DNA of 64,000 bases from Symsagittifera roscoffensis (Eukaryota > Xenacoelomorpha > Acoela > Convolutidae): positions 26,082,189-26,146,188 of the forward strand of contig NC_087064.1 of the NCBI RefSeq assembly GCF_963678635.1, in the 5' to 3' direction. The notes beneath the pieces were generated by a model, which saw nothing but the letters and a program-made list of their open reading frames with translations, did no database searches and had not been told where the DNA came from. Of this stretch, positions 10,359 to 21,487 are shown in pieces. Within the stretch, counting starts at the first letter, position 1; each line of letters begins with the position of its first letter. The position numbers were made by a program, and so were the translations under genes.

Positions 10359-13300
10359 AAGGAAAACCCGTCTTTGATCTCTGATTGGTTAGCCTGCTTC
10401 TCCTCGAGGCGCTCATAAAATTCTGTCTTTTTACTGAGGCTATCTGCGTTCTGGTGCTTGTCACGGGTACGGTGCTCTATGATCATGTGGTATCCATCCA
10501 GGCGCACAATCCAACGACCAATATAGCTTTGGTCCATCGAATAGGTTTTCAGCCAGGCAAGGGCACGATTATCCACACGTACCTTGAAGGGAGCACTCCC
10601 CAAGTAGGCCCTGTATTTTTCCACGAAAGTGATCACCGCAAACATCTCCGCTTTTGGTGCGCCGTACTTCATTTCAGTATCACTCAGGACTTTACTCCCG
10701 TAGGCTATCGGACGAAGAACCGTTCTCCCGTTCCACTCCTGCTCCTGGTGAAGTATGCCCGATATCGCAACCACTGATGCATCCGTGTCCAGCACGAACA
10801 TTCCCTTCTCTGTTGGCATGCCGAGGACCGGTGCCTCGCAAAGTTCACGCTTGATGTTTTCAAATGAAACTTGTGCCTCATCAGTCCAGGTGAACTTTTT
10901 GCCCTTGTTTCTCATCAGCCTCTGCATGGGGTATATCTTGTCAGCATACCCCTTGATGAACTCTCGATAATAATTTGCGAATCCCAGAAAACTCATCAGC
11001 TGTGTATCTGTTTTAGGTGCCTTCCAGGTCAGCACCGCTTCAACCGCTTCGGGATCTGGTCTCACTCCATGTTTGTCAACCAGGCGGCCCAGATACTTTA
11101 TGGAATCCCTGAGGATTTCACACTTAGAGGGTTTGCATTTCAGACCCGCCTGCTTCATGCAAGAAAACACCTCCTCCAACCTCTCTATGTGGTCTTCTAA
11201 GGTTGATGTCGCAATCACGACATCATCGACATAACACATAATGAGATTCCCGTATTTCTTAGTGACGCTCGTGAGTGCCTGGGCCATCAGTCGCTGGAAT
11301 GTGGCCGTCGCGTTGCACAATCCGAATGGCATCCTCTTCCACTGGAACAGTCCCAGCTCACACGCGAAACCTGTTTTCTCTCGATCTTGCTTTCTGAGTG
11401 GCACTTGCCAGAATGCGGAGCCCAAATCCAACGTCGTGAAGAACTTAGCGTCTCCCAGCTTGGATAGGCTCTCATCGATGCGGGGAATCGGGTATGCGTC
11501 CTTTATAGTCACTGCGTTCAGATAACGGAAATCACAACAAAATCTGAGTTGTCCCCCTTTCTTTTTCGCCATGACCACGCCACAAGCCCATGGGGACTTC
11601 GACGGCTCAATCATGTCGTACTCCATTAACATTTCAATTTCCTTCCTACACGCTTCTGACTTGTTTGGTGTCATTCTTCTCGCCCCTTCCCTATGAGGTA
11701 CCGAGCCCTCTTCTATCTCAATCTCGTGCTCTACAAAATTGCAACAACCTATATCGGCCTTATGCTTTGAAAAAACGTCTGCGTTCCCATCTAGCACCGC
11801 CCTGAGCGAATCTAGTTCCTTGTCAGATATTTTACCCTTCAGATGTTCTATCTCAGGTAGGACAGGCCTATTCGCTGCTAACTCTGCTTCCGTCGGCCTC
11901 TCAGGAAAGTTGGAACAACTAGACAGCCCATCATCTGTTTCCGACTTCATTGAAAACAATTTCCTAGAAGATTTCAATTCAATTACTCTTTTCATTATAC
12001 ATTCTTGGTTCGCATGTAATGGACATTTAGTTACATCAAACTTCTTCAAGTTCTCCACACTCAGAAAGTCGGTGTTCAGAGGCAAAGCGTAGCCAAGTTT
12101 CTTTCCCCTCTGTATTGTCACTGTTGTTGCTTCTGTGTTCAATAACACACTCACACACAGTCCGCTCTGAGTGAGTGAGAAGCTTCTTCCTAAAATAGCC
12201 GAGCTTTTACTGTTTGGATTTGGTACCAGACACACCTGTCTGTCATTGCTGAGTTCATTCAAGTTCCTCATCCTAAACGTCGCTACTACGGCTTGGTTCG
12301 GTTTTAATCTAACTTTTCGATCCAGAAAAATTGGCACCTTGGCCTGATTAATTAAGATCTTATTAAGGGGTCTTTTCTCATACTTTCTTTCAGGATCCTT
12401 GATCCTAATCAATCCGTCATTGAGATCAATCGTGACGTCAAAGTTGCGAACGAAATCCCTTCCTAGGATGAACTGGTCGGATTCATCCAAATTCTCTACT
12501 ACTAGGAAGCTCATCCAAAGATGTCTTCCTCCGAGCTGCAGTGAGATGATCGGGGTTCGTCCGGCGACATAGATCGCTCCCTGATTGGCAGCTGCCAACC
12601 TGATGTTTGTCGGTATGAGATCCGATCTTTCGAAACCCATGTCGGTCCAAGTTTTGACTGGCATGACACTAACCACTGCTCCCGTGTCTAGCAGCCCCTT
12701 TACTGAAAGTTGTCTGCCTTGCACGTCCAGAACGTGTGCGGCCAGATCGGCCTCGCAACCAATATGCACCGCATCTTGTTCGAGCATCGCGTTGTGTCCG
12801 ATTCGTCTGACCTTCAGCTCCTCTTGACCAATGTATATCCGGCCAACCTGATCGTTCGCATCAGTTATGTGAGCTTTCGTGTAGATATTGATGCCATCCA
12901 CATTCATCAGAATCGGGTAAGGGCCATAGACATCGATATAATGTCCGTCCACTTTCATCAGCCTCGGACCTCCCGTTGTGAGCAGCGCTCGCACTGCCCT
13001 GGAGTCCAGTTTGGGATCCTTCTCCTTCAGGTAGTCGGCATAGATGTCCAGGTGGATTAGTGTAATCTCGGATGGTTCACTCAAGTTCTTGACCACCTGG
13101 TGCCCTGCGACTGAGATGATGGACATTATTTTGGTCCCCGCCTTCGTCATGCCGAAAGTCTTGCCAGATATAACGTTCAGTTTTAGTCCCTGTTTCTTGG
13201 GCTCCTCTTTGTCTTCTACTTTTGTCGCTTTACCGAGGACATTAAGACTCTCCCGAAGATCTGTGCTTTCCAGCTCCGACCTTACCCATTGCTCCACTTC

Positions 13301-15994
13301 TTTCGTGGCAAGGTCCTGTTTGACATTCTGCAGCGCTGTCCTTGCCGCCAGGCCGTAATCCACCTTGAGTGGTCTAGACGACTCTGCTTCGAGGTTCGAG
13401 GCTACCACCTCGTCAGGCCATGTCTTAACCTTTTTGGTCGCAAAGGTGCTCGGTGTCGTTTCCTTTCTCCGAGATTCAGCCTCGTTCATCAGACGTGCTC
13501 GACTGGCCTTGACACCCGAAAGCGCCTCTTCGTGGCGGGGATGTTTCGCGTCCGCTACTGCGTCCCAAAATTGAGTACAATCCGACTTGAAGTGTCCCTC
13601 CAAATTACAGAAGAAACACCTCGGACCATATTTCATGATGAGCCCCCTGACGTACTCCTCATGATCCTCGTCGGTCGCGTCGGCGTCCTCAAGAAAGTGG
13701 CCTATGGCCTTCATGTTCTGTTTGTATGCAGAACACGCAGAAACGTGATGGTCCATCGAACCACAATTCGCGCACGACCTCCTCTTGTCCATGTCATCGC
13801 GAGGTTTGTACCAACTGGAATTCGCACCAGTGTTTGTCCCGCTATAGTTGCCATAATTGCTGTAACGGTTTTGCGCCCTCGGTTTTATCAGTAAATACTC
13901 GCGTGGCTTCATACGCAAGTCGTCGGGCGTGGGTACCTGGTCAAGCGACAGGGTGAAGTGAGTGGCCAACATCGTCTTCAACTCCTCACTCCTTACACCA
14001 TCCATGAACTTCGAAGCGATCGCCAAGTTTCGTTCGGATATTCTCTCATCCGGGTTGCTCCTCCTCCTGAGCAGTTCAAGGTCATCCAAGAATTTATCTA
14101 TTGATTCTTCATCTCTCTGTCGCCTCTTCTCGAACTTCACCATGGCCTGGTGCCCTTGTACTCCAGAGCCGAAACGATTCAGCAGGATGTCGAATATCTT
14201 GCGAGCGCTGTCTCTCTCATTGGCTCTTTTCGCCATTACACAATTTAATGCAGTACCCTCCAGGTTGCTCGTCAGCGCGCTGCACTCTTGTTTCTTGGAG
14301 AGATTCTCTTCCTCAAAGTGTAACTTCATCACCTCTATCCAAGTATCAATGCAGCCGTCTGACTCGTCTTTATATGACTTCGGCTTTTTCAGTGTTCTTC
14401 TTGACCTCTCCCCTCTCTCGGTTGACTTCGAGAGCTTGGTGATGAATGTTTCAAGAGATCTGTTCAGAGGCTCAAACATCGAGGCATACATCGTTGTGTC
14501 TTGTGAGACTGTGGTCAGATCTGGTACTGAACTGACTTGTGGCACGGTTGGCAATCTTGTCTCCGGGGTGGCATCTGCCTCCGGCGGGACTGGATTCGTC
14601 CAGCCAGGCCTCTGCGGGGCTGCCCTTGGCCACTCCTTGTTTCTAGGTTCGTAGTTCGTTCTCGAGCCTTGCTGGGCTCTGGCACTGTTGCCCGTACCAT
14701 CTCCAGCATTCGCATGGCGTGAGTGCTCCCTTGAGTTGGAATGCTCCTGCCAACTACTCCCATTCAGGATCGCGTCAAGCTTCCGCATCATCAAGTCAGA
14801 TTTGGCGTCCAACCTCTTTTCCAGGCTAGTCATCGTTTGGGCGTAGGTGTTATCATGATCATTCAGTAATCGCTCGATCTCTCTTGACATCCTTGCCTCT
14901 CTTTCCTCTGACTCTTTATTTGCCTGTGCCAGGCTCTCAGCCAGGCATTGATCGGTGTTACGAATCAATTGAGCCTGATCAAACCTCGCCTGCGACTTCA
15001 CGTGCGTTAGCTCATCTTTCAAACTCTCTCGACCATGGTGAGCTCTCTCGTCAACTTGATCTATCTTCTTAGTCATGTCCCGCCTCAATTCATCCAGGCC
15101 ATTCATCACACCAGCGAACATATCACTTATGTCACCAGCTGCCCCCAGTGGCGGGGTTAGCCCCAGAGAAGATGAGGTCAGCTGCGGCGGTAGCCTAGTA
15201 CTCGATGACGCACCGTCCTTTTGCTTGTGCATTGACGTCATTAGTCTGTCAAACGTTGATGATGCTCCCATCGTTATCCCATCTGACATGGGTCTGGTCG
15301 GCGAGACTGATGACGCCTTCCTGCTCTTCTCGTTCCTTGGGCACGGTGTGAAGTTCACATCCGGATGGGATGTCTCCGGGTAGTCATAACTGGAAGTTAA
15401 ACCAACAGTTGGTAGTGACGCCATGCGCTCGTCGTACAAAGACCTCCAACTCTTCTTGGCCTTCGAACCCGGTTGTTCTTCACTCGGGCTTATACTCGAC
15501 ATCATCGCGTTGTTGCTCTGCTTGGCCAGAGATGAGTGGGTACTAGCCGAATGTGAGTATTCTCCCCTCCACCTGTGACTCTTGGTCTCCGATTTGGACA
15601 TTCCCTTGAATAAGACTTCTTCTCGCGGCTCGACCTCGGAACGCTCCGAGGTCTCCTCTGTCCTCTCGACTTCCTCTCGTTCGAGGACCTCGTCTGGCTC
15701 AAAGTCGGGTCGAATGAGCGTTCGCTCCCCTTCGTCAAAGGGATCCACCGGCGTTTCGCTCGCAGGCTCGGCCTCGGCGCTCCGCCCTTGATTGCCATCA
15801 AGGTTTTTCTCGCTCCTTAGTTTCATTTCGATCACTGAAAGATCAGGTTGACCTTTAGTCGATTCGTCTTCAGCAAACGCGTCGGAAGCGCTGCTAAACG
15901 AGGTTTGGCTACGCCTAGTTCTAAATTTCCGCGTGCTTCCCTTGCTTAGCCTGGGAATTTTATTAGTCGATCCTAACGAGTCCCTGCGCTGCAT
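10313..15994 (-). CDS. Gag-Pol part 1 of element A: capsid, two zinc knuckles, protease, RT, RNase H
   Basis: Start chosen at ATG 15994, because the frame above it begins with TTG and this ATG aligns with the gag ATG of element B. Numbering below adds 20 for the upstream open frame. The N-terminal ~540 residues are low-complexity and acidic, with a coiled-coil stretch near 320-430. A capsid-like block spans about 560-720 (YKDESDGCIDTWIEVMKLHF). Two CX2CX4HX4C zinc knuckles are at 761-774 and 813-826. An aspartic protease has LLDTGAVVSVMP at 1121 and ILGRD at 1196. Reverse transcriptase has TTLDLGSAFWQ at about 1540 and YVDD at 1608-1611. RNase H has VLDTDAS at 1754, E1803 and VDNRAL at 1827. 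Gag and Pol are fused in one frame with no stop. The frame is lost after GFSF near 10,350, where element B reads on into the linker, so A has lost one base in a T run. Confidence 0.93.
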   Translation of the reverse strand: MQRRDSLGSTNKIPRLSKGSTRKFRTRRSQTSFSSASDAFAEDESTKGQPDLSVIEMKLRSEKNLDGNQGRSAEAEPASETPVDPFDEGERTLIRPDFEPDEVLEREEVERTEETSERSEVEPREEVLFKGMSKSETKSHRWRGEYSHSASTHSSLAKQSNNAMMSSISPSEEQPGSKAKKSWRSLYDERMASLPTVGLTSSYDYPETSHPDVNFTPCPRNEKSRKASSVSPTRPMSDGITMGASSTFDRLMTSMHKQKDGASSSTRLPPQLTSSSLGLTPPLGAAGDISDMFAGVMNGLDELRRDMTKKIDQVDERAHHGRESLKDELTHVKSQARFDQAQLIRNTDQCLAESLAQANKESEEREARMSREIERLLNDHDNTYAQTMTSLEKRLDAKSDLMMRKLDAILNGSSWQEHSNSREHSRHANAGDGTGNSARAQQGSRTNYEPRNKEWPRAAPQRPGWTNPVPPEADATPETRLPTVPQVSSVPDLTTVSQDTTMYASMFEPLNRSLETFITKLSKSTERGERSRRTLKKPKSYKDESDGCIDTWIEVMKLHFEEENLSKKQECSALTSNLEGTALNCVMAKRANERDSARKIFDILLNRFGSGVQGHQAMVKFEKRRQRDEESIDKFLDDLELLRRRSNPDERISERNLAIASKFMDGVRSEELKTMLATHFTLSLDQVPTPDDLRMKPREYLLIKPRAQNRYSNYGNYSGTNTGANSSWYKPRDDMDKRRSCANCGSMDHHVSACSAYKQNMKAIGHFLEDADATDEDHEEYVRGLIMKYGPRCFFCNLEGHFKSDCTQFWDAVADAKHPRHEEALSGVKASRARLMNEAESRRKETTPSTFATKKVKTWPDEVVASNLEAESSRPLKVDYGLAARTALQNVKQDLATKEVEQWVRSELESTDLRESLNVLGKATKVEDKEEPKKQGLKLNVISGKTFGMTKAGTKIMSIISVAGHQVVKNLSEPSEITLIHLDIYADYLKEKDPKLDSRAVRALLTTGGPRLMKVDGHYIDVYGPYPILMNVDGINIYTKAHITDANDQVGRIYIGQEELKVRRIGHNAMLEQDAVHIGCEADLAAHVLDVQGRQLSVKGLLDTGAVVSVMPVKTWTDMGFERSDLIPTNIRLAAANQGAIYVAGRTPIISLQLGGRHLWMSFLVVENLDESDQFILGRDFVRNFDVTIDLNDGLIRIKDPERKYEKRPLNKILINQAKVPIFLDRKVRLKPNQAVVATFRMRNLNELSNDRQVCLVPNPNSKSSAILGRSFSLTQSGLCVSVLLNTEATTVTIQRGKKLGYALPLNTDFLSVENLKKFDVTKCPLHANQECIMKRVIELKSSRKLFSMKSETDDGLSSCSNFPERPTEAELAANRPVLPEIEHLKGKISDKELDSLRAVLDGNADVFSKHKADIGCCNFVEHEIEIEEGSVPHREGARRMTPNKSEACRKEIEMLMEYDMIEPSKSPWACGVVMAKKKGGQLRFCCDFRYLNAVTIKDAYPIPRIDESLSKLGDAKFFTTLDLGSAFWQVPLRKQDREKTGFACELGLFQWKRMPFGLCNATATFQRLMAQALTSVTKKYGNLIMCYVDDVVIATSTLEDHIERLEEVFSCMKQAGLKCKPSKCEILRDSIKYLGRLVDKHGVRPDPEAVEAVLTWKAPKTDTQLMSFLGFANYYREFIKGYADKIYPMQRLMRNKGKKFTWTDEAQVSFENIKRELCEAPVLGMPTEKGMFVLDTDASVVAISGILHQEQEWNGRTVLRPIAYGSKVLSDTEMKYGAPKAEMFAVITFVEKYRAYLGSAPFKVRVDNRALAWLKTYSMDQSYIGRWIVRLDGYHMIIEHRTRDKHQNADSLSKKTEFYERLEEKQANQSEIKDGFSFWTKKPTISCHLLGG

Positions 15995-18448
15995 AGTTTT
16001 GTACAAAATGAAAATATTCGTAATTTGATGGCAACGCAAACGCACCACAAACAAGTTTTAGTTGAATCACTTAACGCTGCCTACTCGATTCCGTCAGTAT
16101 CAAAATGTCTCTTAGATCTCTCACGACTAAACTAGTAACTCAGCTAAAGTTACACACAGGGTCTACCCAGTATTGATATAATGCTAACTCAACCCGGTTG
16201 TATAATATAACAGTAACACTAAGTTTCCACAAGATATAATCGGTACATAAAACACAATCGATAATCAGATAAGAATATCCTACAGGTGACAGCGACCTTT
16301 TGTCAGTATCAATTTATCGCCACACAATTTATCAAGTCACTGCTTTGTTAAAATTAAACAATCTTCGATAAAAAGCAGTGATGATTCAGAAATAGATAAA
16401 TAAAACTTAGTCTTAAAGAAAAAGACTTCCCCCAATCGGAACGATCCGAAAGAACGAAGCCCAGGACACAGTCTTCTCAAGTGGGTGTGTATTTGCCTAA
16501 TACACCCACCGAGGTCTTCTTTTGGGTGTCCTGCGATTGCCCGAGCTGTCCTACTAAGTAGCTCAAGGCAACCTCTTGGTCGAAAATTCGTCAAGTCTAT
16601 GAAAAAGCTCTCCCACACTCGGACTGCTCCAAGTGCACGAGAGTAGGGAACAATTTTTCTTCTCAAGTGGGTGTGTATTTGCTTAATACACCCACTGAGG
16701 TCTTCCTCTATTTGTTCCCGGATTGCCCGAACTTCCTATTAAGTAGCTCAAGGCAACCACTCAACCAAAATCACAATCAAAAAAAAATTTTGTTCGGGTA
16801 CTTCTAATACACCCAATATAGAATCCAAAGTTGATCACGAATTTCCGGGTCAGAATGGGTTCTTCTGATCCTGATAAGCACGCCTAATATCCTAATATGA
16901 TCCTAATTAAATGGATATTTTCCGTTTCCCAAATTGCCACAGAAGGTTTACTCAAGTCTCTTACAAGGAGGGTCGCTAGAAGGTTTAAGACACTCCGGAG
17001 GGTTACCTCGGAGGGTACCTCAATCACTCAAGTTACTTAGGAGGGTATCTTAATCACCCAAGTTACTTCGGAGGGTCCCCCTAAATTTACTAAGGAGGGT
17101 CAATAAGATGCTTAATACGCTCCGGAGGGTCACTTCGGAGGGTACCTCCAAAATTTTCAAATTTTCCGATCTCACTTGGAAGGTTCTCCTACTAGCTTCA
17201 AAAAGCGTCAAAATAAGCTAAGGGTTCTAGGGGGAGCTGTTTCAACTTCTTAGGGTGATTTCGTGGAAATTTTCCACTAAGGAGGGTTGTTAAAGGGTTT
17301 AGCTGACTCCGGAGGGTCACTTCGGAGGGTTCCCCCAAAATCAAAAAAAAAGGTTAAATCACCGCAGTAAAGCCTCTGAAAGCGGTCTACCTGACTTAAA
17401 ACTAGGTTGGCTGACACGGTCAACCTTCCCAGTTAAAAAAAAAGATGTTTTGATAAAATTTTCTGCCGCTCGGAGGGTTGCCCGTTATTTGGACCCTCCG
17501 AACCAACAAATTCTAAAAAATTTTTTCTTTTCCGAAACAATCAACCCAAAACGGTTGCGATTCGGAAAAGTGGTCAAAACGTCGACTTATGGTACCAAAA
17601 TTATCCCGATCGGATAACTAGTCTTTGAGAAATCGTCAAAAACGCGTTCGTCAAAATGGCCTTTTTTCACCACCTGTATAGGTTCTAAAAGACATTTTCC
17701 GCAATTCCGGTCAAAAGTGCCTAAAAATACTTGAAATGAGCGTAGCAGCCCTGTACGGCACTGGAATAATGCAAAAAACCGGACCAAAATTGGTTTAGAA
17801 ACAAAAATTCGGCCAAAAACTATCAAATTTGGACCCTCCGATTCCTTCCTTTTCCAAACCTTAAGTCGTTAGCTCTATCCACGGAGCTACTCGGAGGGTT
17901 ACCCAAAAATTTCTCTAGTAACCTAGCACGTTATGCTAGCACGCTCCTAACGCAAAAAATTTTATTGCTCTAACTCTAAAAACTCAAAAACTCGATCCCC
18001 AAAACAGATTGACAAAATACAGAAAATTATCAAAATTTTGGTCGAAAAATTCTCGTTTTTCTAACTTCTACTGAATCTTTGCTCACGCGGTTTCTTTAAT
18101 AAAGGGGATCGAATTACGTGGCTACTCTCTATATAAAAGCTTTTTGCCTATCGGAAAAGCTCGGATATCCGAAAATTTGGGGGTCTACAGTTTGGTCGAA
18201 AATTGGTAATTTTCGACAAAAAATGGGTGTTTCTTGGGTCTAAATAGGAGATAAGTAATATATAGTAAGGACAATAATCTATAAATAGTCGTTAATAAAT
18301 AGTACTATACCCTCCTTTGCACCAAAATATTCGAATTAAGACCCTTAACTCGGAAATTTGTAATCGATGGAGGGTACAATCGGACCGCGCCAATCGTGCC
18401 CCCCACCACTTAAGTTTTAAGGAAATAGTACCCGAACGATACTAAAAT
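15995..18448 (-). other. 5' leader of element A (non-coding)
   Basis: About 2.45 kb between the presumed LTR end and the gag ATG. No supported ORF. Plus-strand GGAGGGT words recur from about 16,990 to 18,380, and a tandemly duplicated hairpin-rich block lies at 16,406-16,758. A tRNA primer-binding site could not be assigned with confidence. Confidence 0.65.
16406..16758 (-). repeat. Tandem duplication of a conserved structured leader RNA block
   Basis: Two units, 16,406-16,572 and 16,590-16,758, repeat with a step of about 186 bp. Each reads (minus strand) GAGCTACTTARTAGG, CGGGCAATC, then GTGGGTGTATT with its partner AATACACACCCAC, then CTTGAGAA and a CTTTTTC tract. The GTGGGTGT/ACACCCAC pair forms a strong stem. 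Element B has one copy at 23,163-23,314 with the stem kept but its bases changed, about 380 nt from gag against about 410 in A. Confidence 0.65.
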
Positions 18449-20010
18449 TGCTTCAACGATACCCAACAGTCGTTGCGGATGTTGTCCTTGATGTCCCTGT
18501 TGAGTGTGGAACACGTTGATCAGCCTGCCACTCTACCCTCCGGTCACCGGCAAAATCACCATTAACGTGCTTAAACACTCAAATTACACTCGAGGGAGGG
18601 TACCCAACCCTTCACCAAAACACACAATCTCTCTATCAGAAACGATAAAAATCAATCTGAAACAACAACAAATAGGAAGGTCAGATCACATCTCGTCCGG
18701 AAATAACATATAAACTGTCACTTTATGTTTTTTTTACTGTTTTTGGTCTTTTTTGGATTTTTTTACTGTTTTTTGTACTTTTTTGTTTTTAAATAAATTT
18801 ATTTTTGGCTTTTTCTTGGTTATACACTATTTTTGTTTGGTTTTACGCTTTCTCTTTAATTGTTTTTGGTCCTGGGACCTCAGGACAAGCGGGCTCTAGA
18901 TTTCCCACCTAACCCTCCGGCCCCCGGAATTTTCGGTGTTAACTAAGTTAAAAAGCTAAATTGCACTAGACGGAGGGTACGCACCTTCCCCCTAGTACAA
19001 CAACGGTCATTAAGGCCTCTAACTCGGGCTTACGCCCGGAGCGGAGGGTACGTCGCTGAAACGCTTGCTGATCATGATGGTTTCATGCCTTTAACAGGCC
19101 CACCCAGGAGCGCCATAAAAACGTCTATGTAACATTCGCCCAAATATCACACAGCGACGGAGCGTAGAAAAAGTACCTATTAACGACTGGCAGGCGTCAG
19201 TTACCTTAATTCTACTCGTTTTTCACCGTCTCGACCTTGCCAGTTGATTTTCTGGTCTGTCTAGGGCAAAGTAAAAAGTTACCATTTTTAGGCCATCAGT
19301 CAAACGACTTTTGATCAGCTTTCGTTTACATGCGAACACAACCACATAGCTGAGTCTCGGATCCTCAGACTACGTGATTGTCATTAAAAACACGGCTCGA
19401 ACAACCTATTTTTATATGTTTTTGTGTGACAGTTTTATATTAAATTCATTGGAGATGGATTGACCCTTTCCTTTTTCTATCTACTCATGTCCTGAAATAT
19501 CAAATAATATCGGTGTTTAATTAAGATCTAGGACATTACAGCAGCTGTTAAAGTTAGTTTATACAGTCCCTTCCTATAGACAGTCTCTGGGGGACCAAGC
19601 CTCCGCTCCCGTGATTTTCTTGAGATAACACTCTTATCTCTTATATTTCGTGTCCCGGGAGAGTTCCGTGGTATATTTCTTCCCCCACTGAAGCCTCCTT
19701 CTCCACAAATATCCGTCGCTAAGGTTCTTATCGTGTGTTATTGCCACGATAAGAGGCTCCGTGTTTTTCTGTCTCTGATACAACTGTTCTTCACAATCTA
19801 TATCGTGGTTCTGATTTTCGTCCTTTTTATTCAAAATGGCCGTCCTTCTTCTATTTCTCAGAAATGTTCTTCTTCCAATCGAAATTTTAAAAATAAAAAT
19901 TCTAGAACATTCTGACCCTCCGTCGCAACACTTTTTTGTTCATAAGGCCTTTAGTCACTTCTTTTTCTGTCGCGGGAAGGTTATGCTGTGTCATCTGGCA
20001 GAATGGCACA
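18449..20010 (-). mobile_element. 5' LTR of element A
   Basis: The minus strand starts TGTGCCATTC at 20,010 and is homologous throughout to the plus-strand LTR of element B. Shared blocks include GGCGAATGTTACAT, TTTTATGGCGCTCCTGGGTG, ACCAAAAACAATTAAAGA and CGACTGTTGGGTATCGTT. The end at 18,449 (AAGCA) is placed by matching the TG...CA rule and alignment to B. Sequence identity to B is only moderate, so this is a different subfamily. The downstream LTR of A lies outside the window. It directly abuts the broken LTR of B. Confidence 0.75.
18534..18980. repeat. Dispersed hairpin repeats in the A LTR
   Basis: Two units (18,534-18,604 and 18,909-18,980) are bounded by inverted ACCCTCCG and CGGAGGGTAC arms around a TTAA-rich loop. 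They match similar units in B (see 21,488-22,601). Confidence 0.5.
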
Positions 20011-21423
20011 CAAGAAACGAGAGAAGAAAAACAACAACATTAGTTGCGCTGACGAGAACAACTTTATCGAAATTGAAGAAAACGACAACGAATTACAGAG
20101 AACGTTCCGAGTTGCAACTATTGTGCTGCTACAATAGTTGCTAGGCCGTTGCGAGCAAGTAGCAACGGTGAAGGGTGGAAACCAGCCTTCCGTGTTATCG
20201 TGAAATCGAACTTAAGGAGCTTGATTCACCGGATTCAAGAATTCGGAAGGGTCTCGGGACGGAAAACTTTTATTGACTCGTGTGAACTTTTAGCATCCTG
20301 TCATGTCCTTACTTGAATTTAATTGATATTTGGATTAGTTTTGACAAGGATGAGGTGCTAAGAGTTGGGGGGAAAGGGTTGATCCATCTTCGATGGAGAT
20401 GATGATTTTTATCTACTGAACAAAAACAATAGTAATATAATAAGTAGTAGCCCTGTTTTTAGGAGTGACCTCGTGGTCTGGGGATACTGAGACCCAGCCA
20501 TGAGCTCACTATTTGCATGTAATTAAGTTAATTTGAGCGTTCTGGTCGAAGCCGGAGAACAGTAACGTTTTTGTCGACCCGATGTTGGAAAGACCACCGA
20601 AAAGTACTGGCTTGGTAGAGACGGTGAAAAGCATGCAAAGCTCTGTTTAGACGCTAGCCAGTCGTCTTAAGACTTAGTTTTGTTATCCGTCGATATGTAT
20701 CTTCCGGGCGAATGTTACATGTATGTTTTTATGGCGCTCCTGGGTGTTATTCTTTTTAACATCATGACCGGCAGAACCGTTAACGAGCACTCCGCGCCGA
20801 GCGGATGCTCACAATAACGCCCTTAATAGGCCTAAACCGCCGGGGTGGAAGGGTAGTTCGGAACGCGGAGGCCTTCCGGATTGCCGTGAATAGTTTTTTA
20901 ACCTAGTTAAGACCGAAATTTCACGAACCAGGAAGGGTGGGGGGATTGGCCGTCCCCTCGTCCCCCGAGTGGTTGGTGACCAAAAACAATTAAAGATATA
21001 AGTAAAACCAAACAAAAAGTAGTATAGTACCCAAGAAAAACAAAAAACATAAAAAATAACCGAAAAAACCAAAAACAGTAAAAAAAAAAAAGTAAAAAAT
21101 CAGTAGAAATCATCCCCCCAGACAAGATGTGATCCAACCCCCCCGTTTGTTGTTGATAGATATATTGTTGTTACAAGCATTTATATCAGTCAGGATCGTT
21201 ACGATCAGTTTTGTAGCCCGTTTGTGAGGCTTGTACTGTAGGGTTATTTGAGCATTTAAGCACGTTAATGATAAATTGCGCTCAATCCGGAAGGGTCAGC
21301 TGATTTGCGCTCAATTCGAAAGGGTCTTGGGTGAAGACCGATCCGGCAAGCAGTACAAGGAGCAACAAGAAGGGGCTCAACGACAACAACAATCGACTGT
21401 TGGGTATCGTTAACAAGTTTTGT
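20011..21423 (+). mobile_element. 5' LTR of element B, left end missing
   Basis: Direct repeat of 35,412-36,828. By eye the copies differ by roughly eight substitutions and a few small indels (for example a 15-bp duplication near 35,485 and a short gap at AGCAAGT). The first ~210 bp of the LTR (equivalent to 35,201-35,411) are absent and replaced by the 5' end of element A, as expected if A inserted here. Identity between the copies stops at 21,423; a TG...CA reading would end the LTR at 21,415. Confidence 0.85.
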
Positions 21424-21487
21424 ATCCCTTTTGGTACAAAAAGTAAGATAGTAATCTGTGGGGGGCTCGACAGTGCTGCACTGTAGT

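Noticed and set aside
6476-15801. Plus-strand ORFs of 60-230 codons opposite pol and gag
   Set aside because: Shadows of the minus-strand gag-pol frames with recognisable domains; no domains of their own.
19634-19834. Small 66-codon ORF in the A LTR, with a faintly similar frame in B
   Set aside because: The intact 3' LTR of B has no start codon there and a stop ends its frame early, so coding conservation is not supported.
20010-21423. LTR start at 20,010 with ACAA...TTGT ends
   Set aside because: The B 3' LTR homology to A extends 210 bp further upstream, so 20,010 is an insertion breakpoint and not the B LTR start.
21459-21476. Proline-tRNA-like primer-binding site (TGGGGGGCTCG)
   Set aside because: It has an extra G, matches poorly beyond ten bases and lies 35 nt from the end of LTR identity. 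A similar TGGGGGGCACG exists in A, so it is noted but not called.
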